Positions 63,687 through 64,000 of a DNA stretch of 64,000 nt are shown one piece after another. Every line of letters starts with the position of its first letter. The stretch's first letter is position 1. The notes under the pieces were generated by a model. The model saw only the letters and a program-made list of their open reading frames with translations. It was not told the DNA's origin and did no database searches. The stretch is from positions 1-64,000 of the forward strand of contig NZ_QHKS01000006.1 in assembly GCF_003353175.1 (NCBI RefSeq). The letters run 5' to 3'. This DNA comes from Paraburkholderia lacunae. Lineage in GTDB: Bacteria > Pseudomonadota > Gammaproteobacteria > Burkholderiales > Burkholderiaceae. A program made the translations under genes and the position numbers.

Positions 63687-64000
63687 GGTTTTGGTCTCTC
63701 GTTTTCTGATAATGATGGAATATTTATTTTGTGCGGCTTTGAATGCACGGGTTATGAATCGTGCATAAACCGTCAACGGCTCAACAGCGAACGCAAACGT
63801 GGTGCTCGCATTCAAGCGAGCGGTACGTATTAGTCATTTTTGCGTAGTGCCGTTTTGGCCGCTTCTGACGGCATCAGGCGGCCGATTCGCCTCCCGCATA
63901 ATTTTCCGGAAGGTTTGATGCGAGCGGTAAACCAATATATCGATGCATTCGGAGGCTGACCAATATAAAATACGCAATCAAATATCTAAAAAAGGCATAG
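63687..64000. other. A/T-rich upstream region of the exporter operon
   Basis: About 314 bases. The last 60 or so are A/T-rich (ATATAAAATACGCAATC, ATCTAAAAAAGGC), unlike the rest of the window, and likely hold the promoter for the minus-strand operon. No -35/-10 pair is assigned with confidence. The window ends here, so an upstream regulator may lie outside. Confidence 0.4.

Noticed and set aside
1..64000. CRISPR arrays, tRNA and rRNA genes, prophage or conjugation modules
   Set aside because: No regularly spaced repeats, cloverleaf-like sequence, or phage or transfer genes were seen on reading; a covariance search was not possible.

Overview
The window looks like an accessory region of a high-G+C beta-proteobacterium of the Burkholderiaceae, most like Paraburkholderia or Caballeronia. 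This is inferred from the protein families, the many LysR/MarR/IclR regulators paired with single enzymes, and an IS1182-type element; no rRNA or tRNA gene or housekeeping operon was seen. Several broken genes, one insertion sequence and a tandem duplication suggest a replicon region that is still being rearranged.

Region by region. 0-6.6 kb: a signalling module, a receiver/thioredoxin-reductase-like fusion flanked by two paralogous histidine kinases with cyclic-nucleotide-binding-type sensor domains. 7-11 kb: a polar amino acid ABC importer (binding lipoprotein, two permeases, ATPase) followed by an IclR regulator. 11.9-16.5 kb: an HD-GYP/LuxR regulator divergent from a secreted alpha/beta hydrolase, a VOC protein, and an orphan UrtA/AmiC-like binding protein without a signal peptide. 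16.8-22.4 kb: two SDR plus NmrA-like pairs in mirror orientation around an internally deleted LysR gene, ending in a MarR regulator, with a clear promoter and two palindromes in front of the second pair. 22.8-24.4 kb: an IS1182-type element whose transposase has an amber stop. 24.5-31 kb: a divergent LysR/quinone oxidoreductase pair, a large secreted TPR-like protein and small proteins. 29.9-33.7 kb: a YcaC-type hydrolase divergent from a XapX-amidohydrolase-DoxX operon. 34.4-41 kb: small metabolic and stress-type genes (Nudix, cysteine-hydrolase fold, SDR, CDGSH, alpha/beta hydrolase, GYD, CBS-BON).

41-52.6 kb has a phosphate-scavenging flavour: a lone PstS behind a MASE1 histidine kinase and a NarL-type regulator, two large secreted phosphoesterases (AcpA/phospholipase C-like), the N-terminal stub of a third, and a metallo-beta-lactamase-fold hydrolase. 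A 163-bp tandem duplication lies upstream of the first phosphoesterase. Between them, a deletion scar joins the 3' parts of a VOC gene and an AraC gene.

52.8-63.7 kb is the most interesting part: about ten tightly packed or overlapping minus-strand genes, led by a TauE/SafE exporter, encoding an HpaB/PvcC-like flavin monooxygenase, a Rieske oxygenase, a diaminobutyrate-type aminotransferase, a Lys/Orn N-hydroxylase-type monooxygenase, a DAO-type FAD oxidoreductase, a PaiB-like FMN protein, a ZapE/AFG1 ATPase, a tautomerase, an unknown small protein and a shortened fumarase-like protein. I read this as an uncharacterised N-oxygenating biosynthetic or catabolic operon; I do not recognise it as a known cluster.
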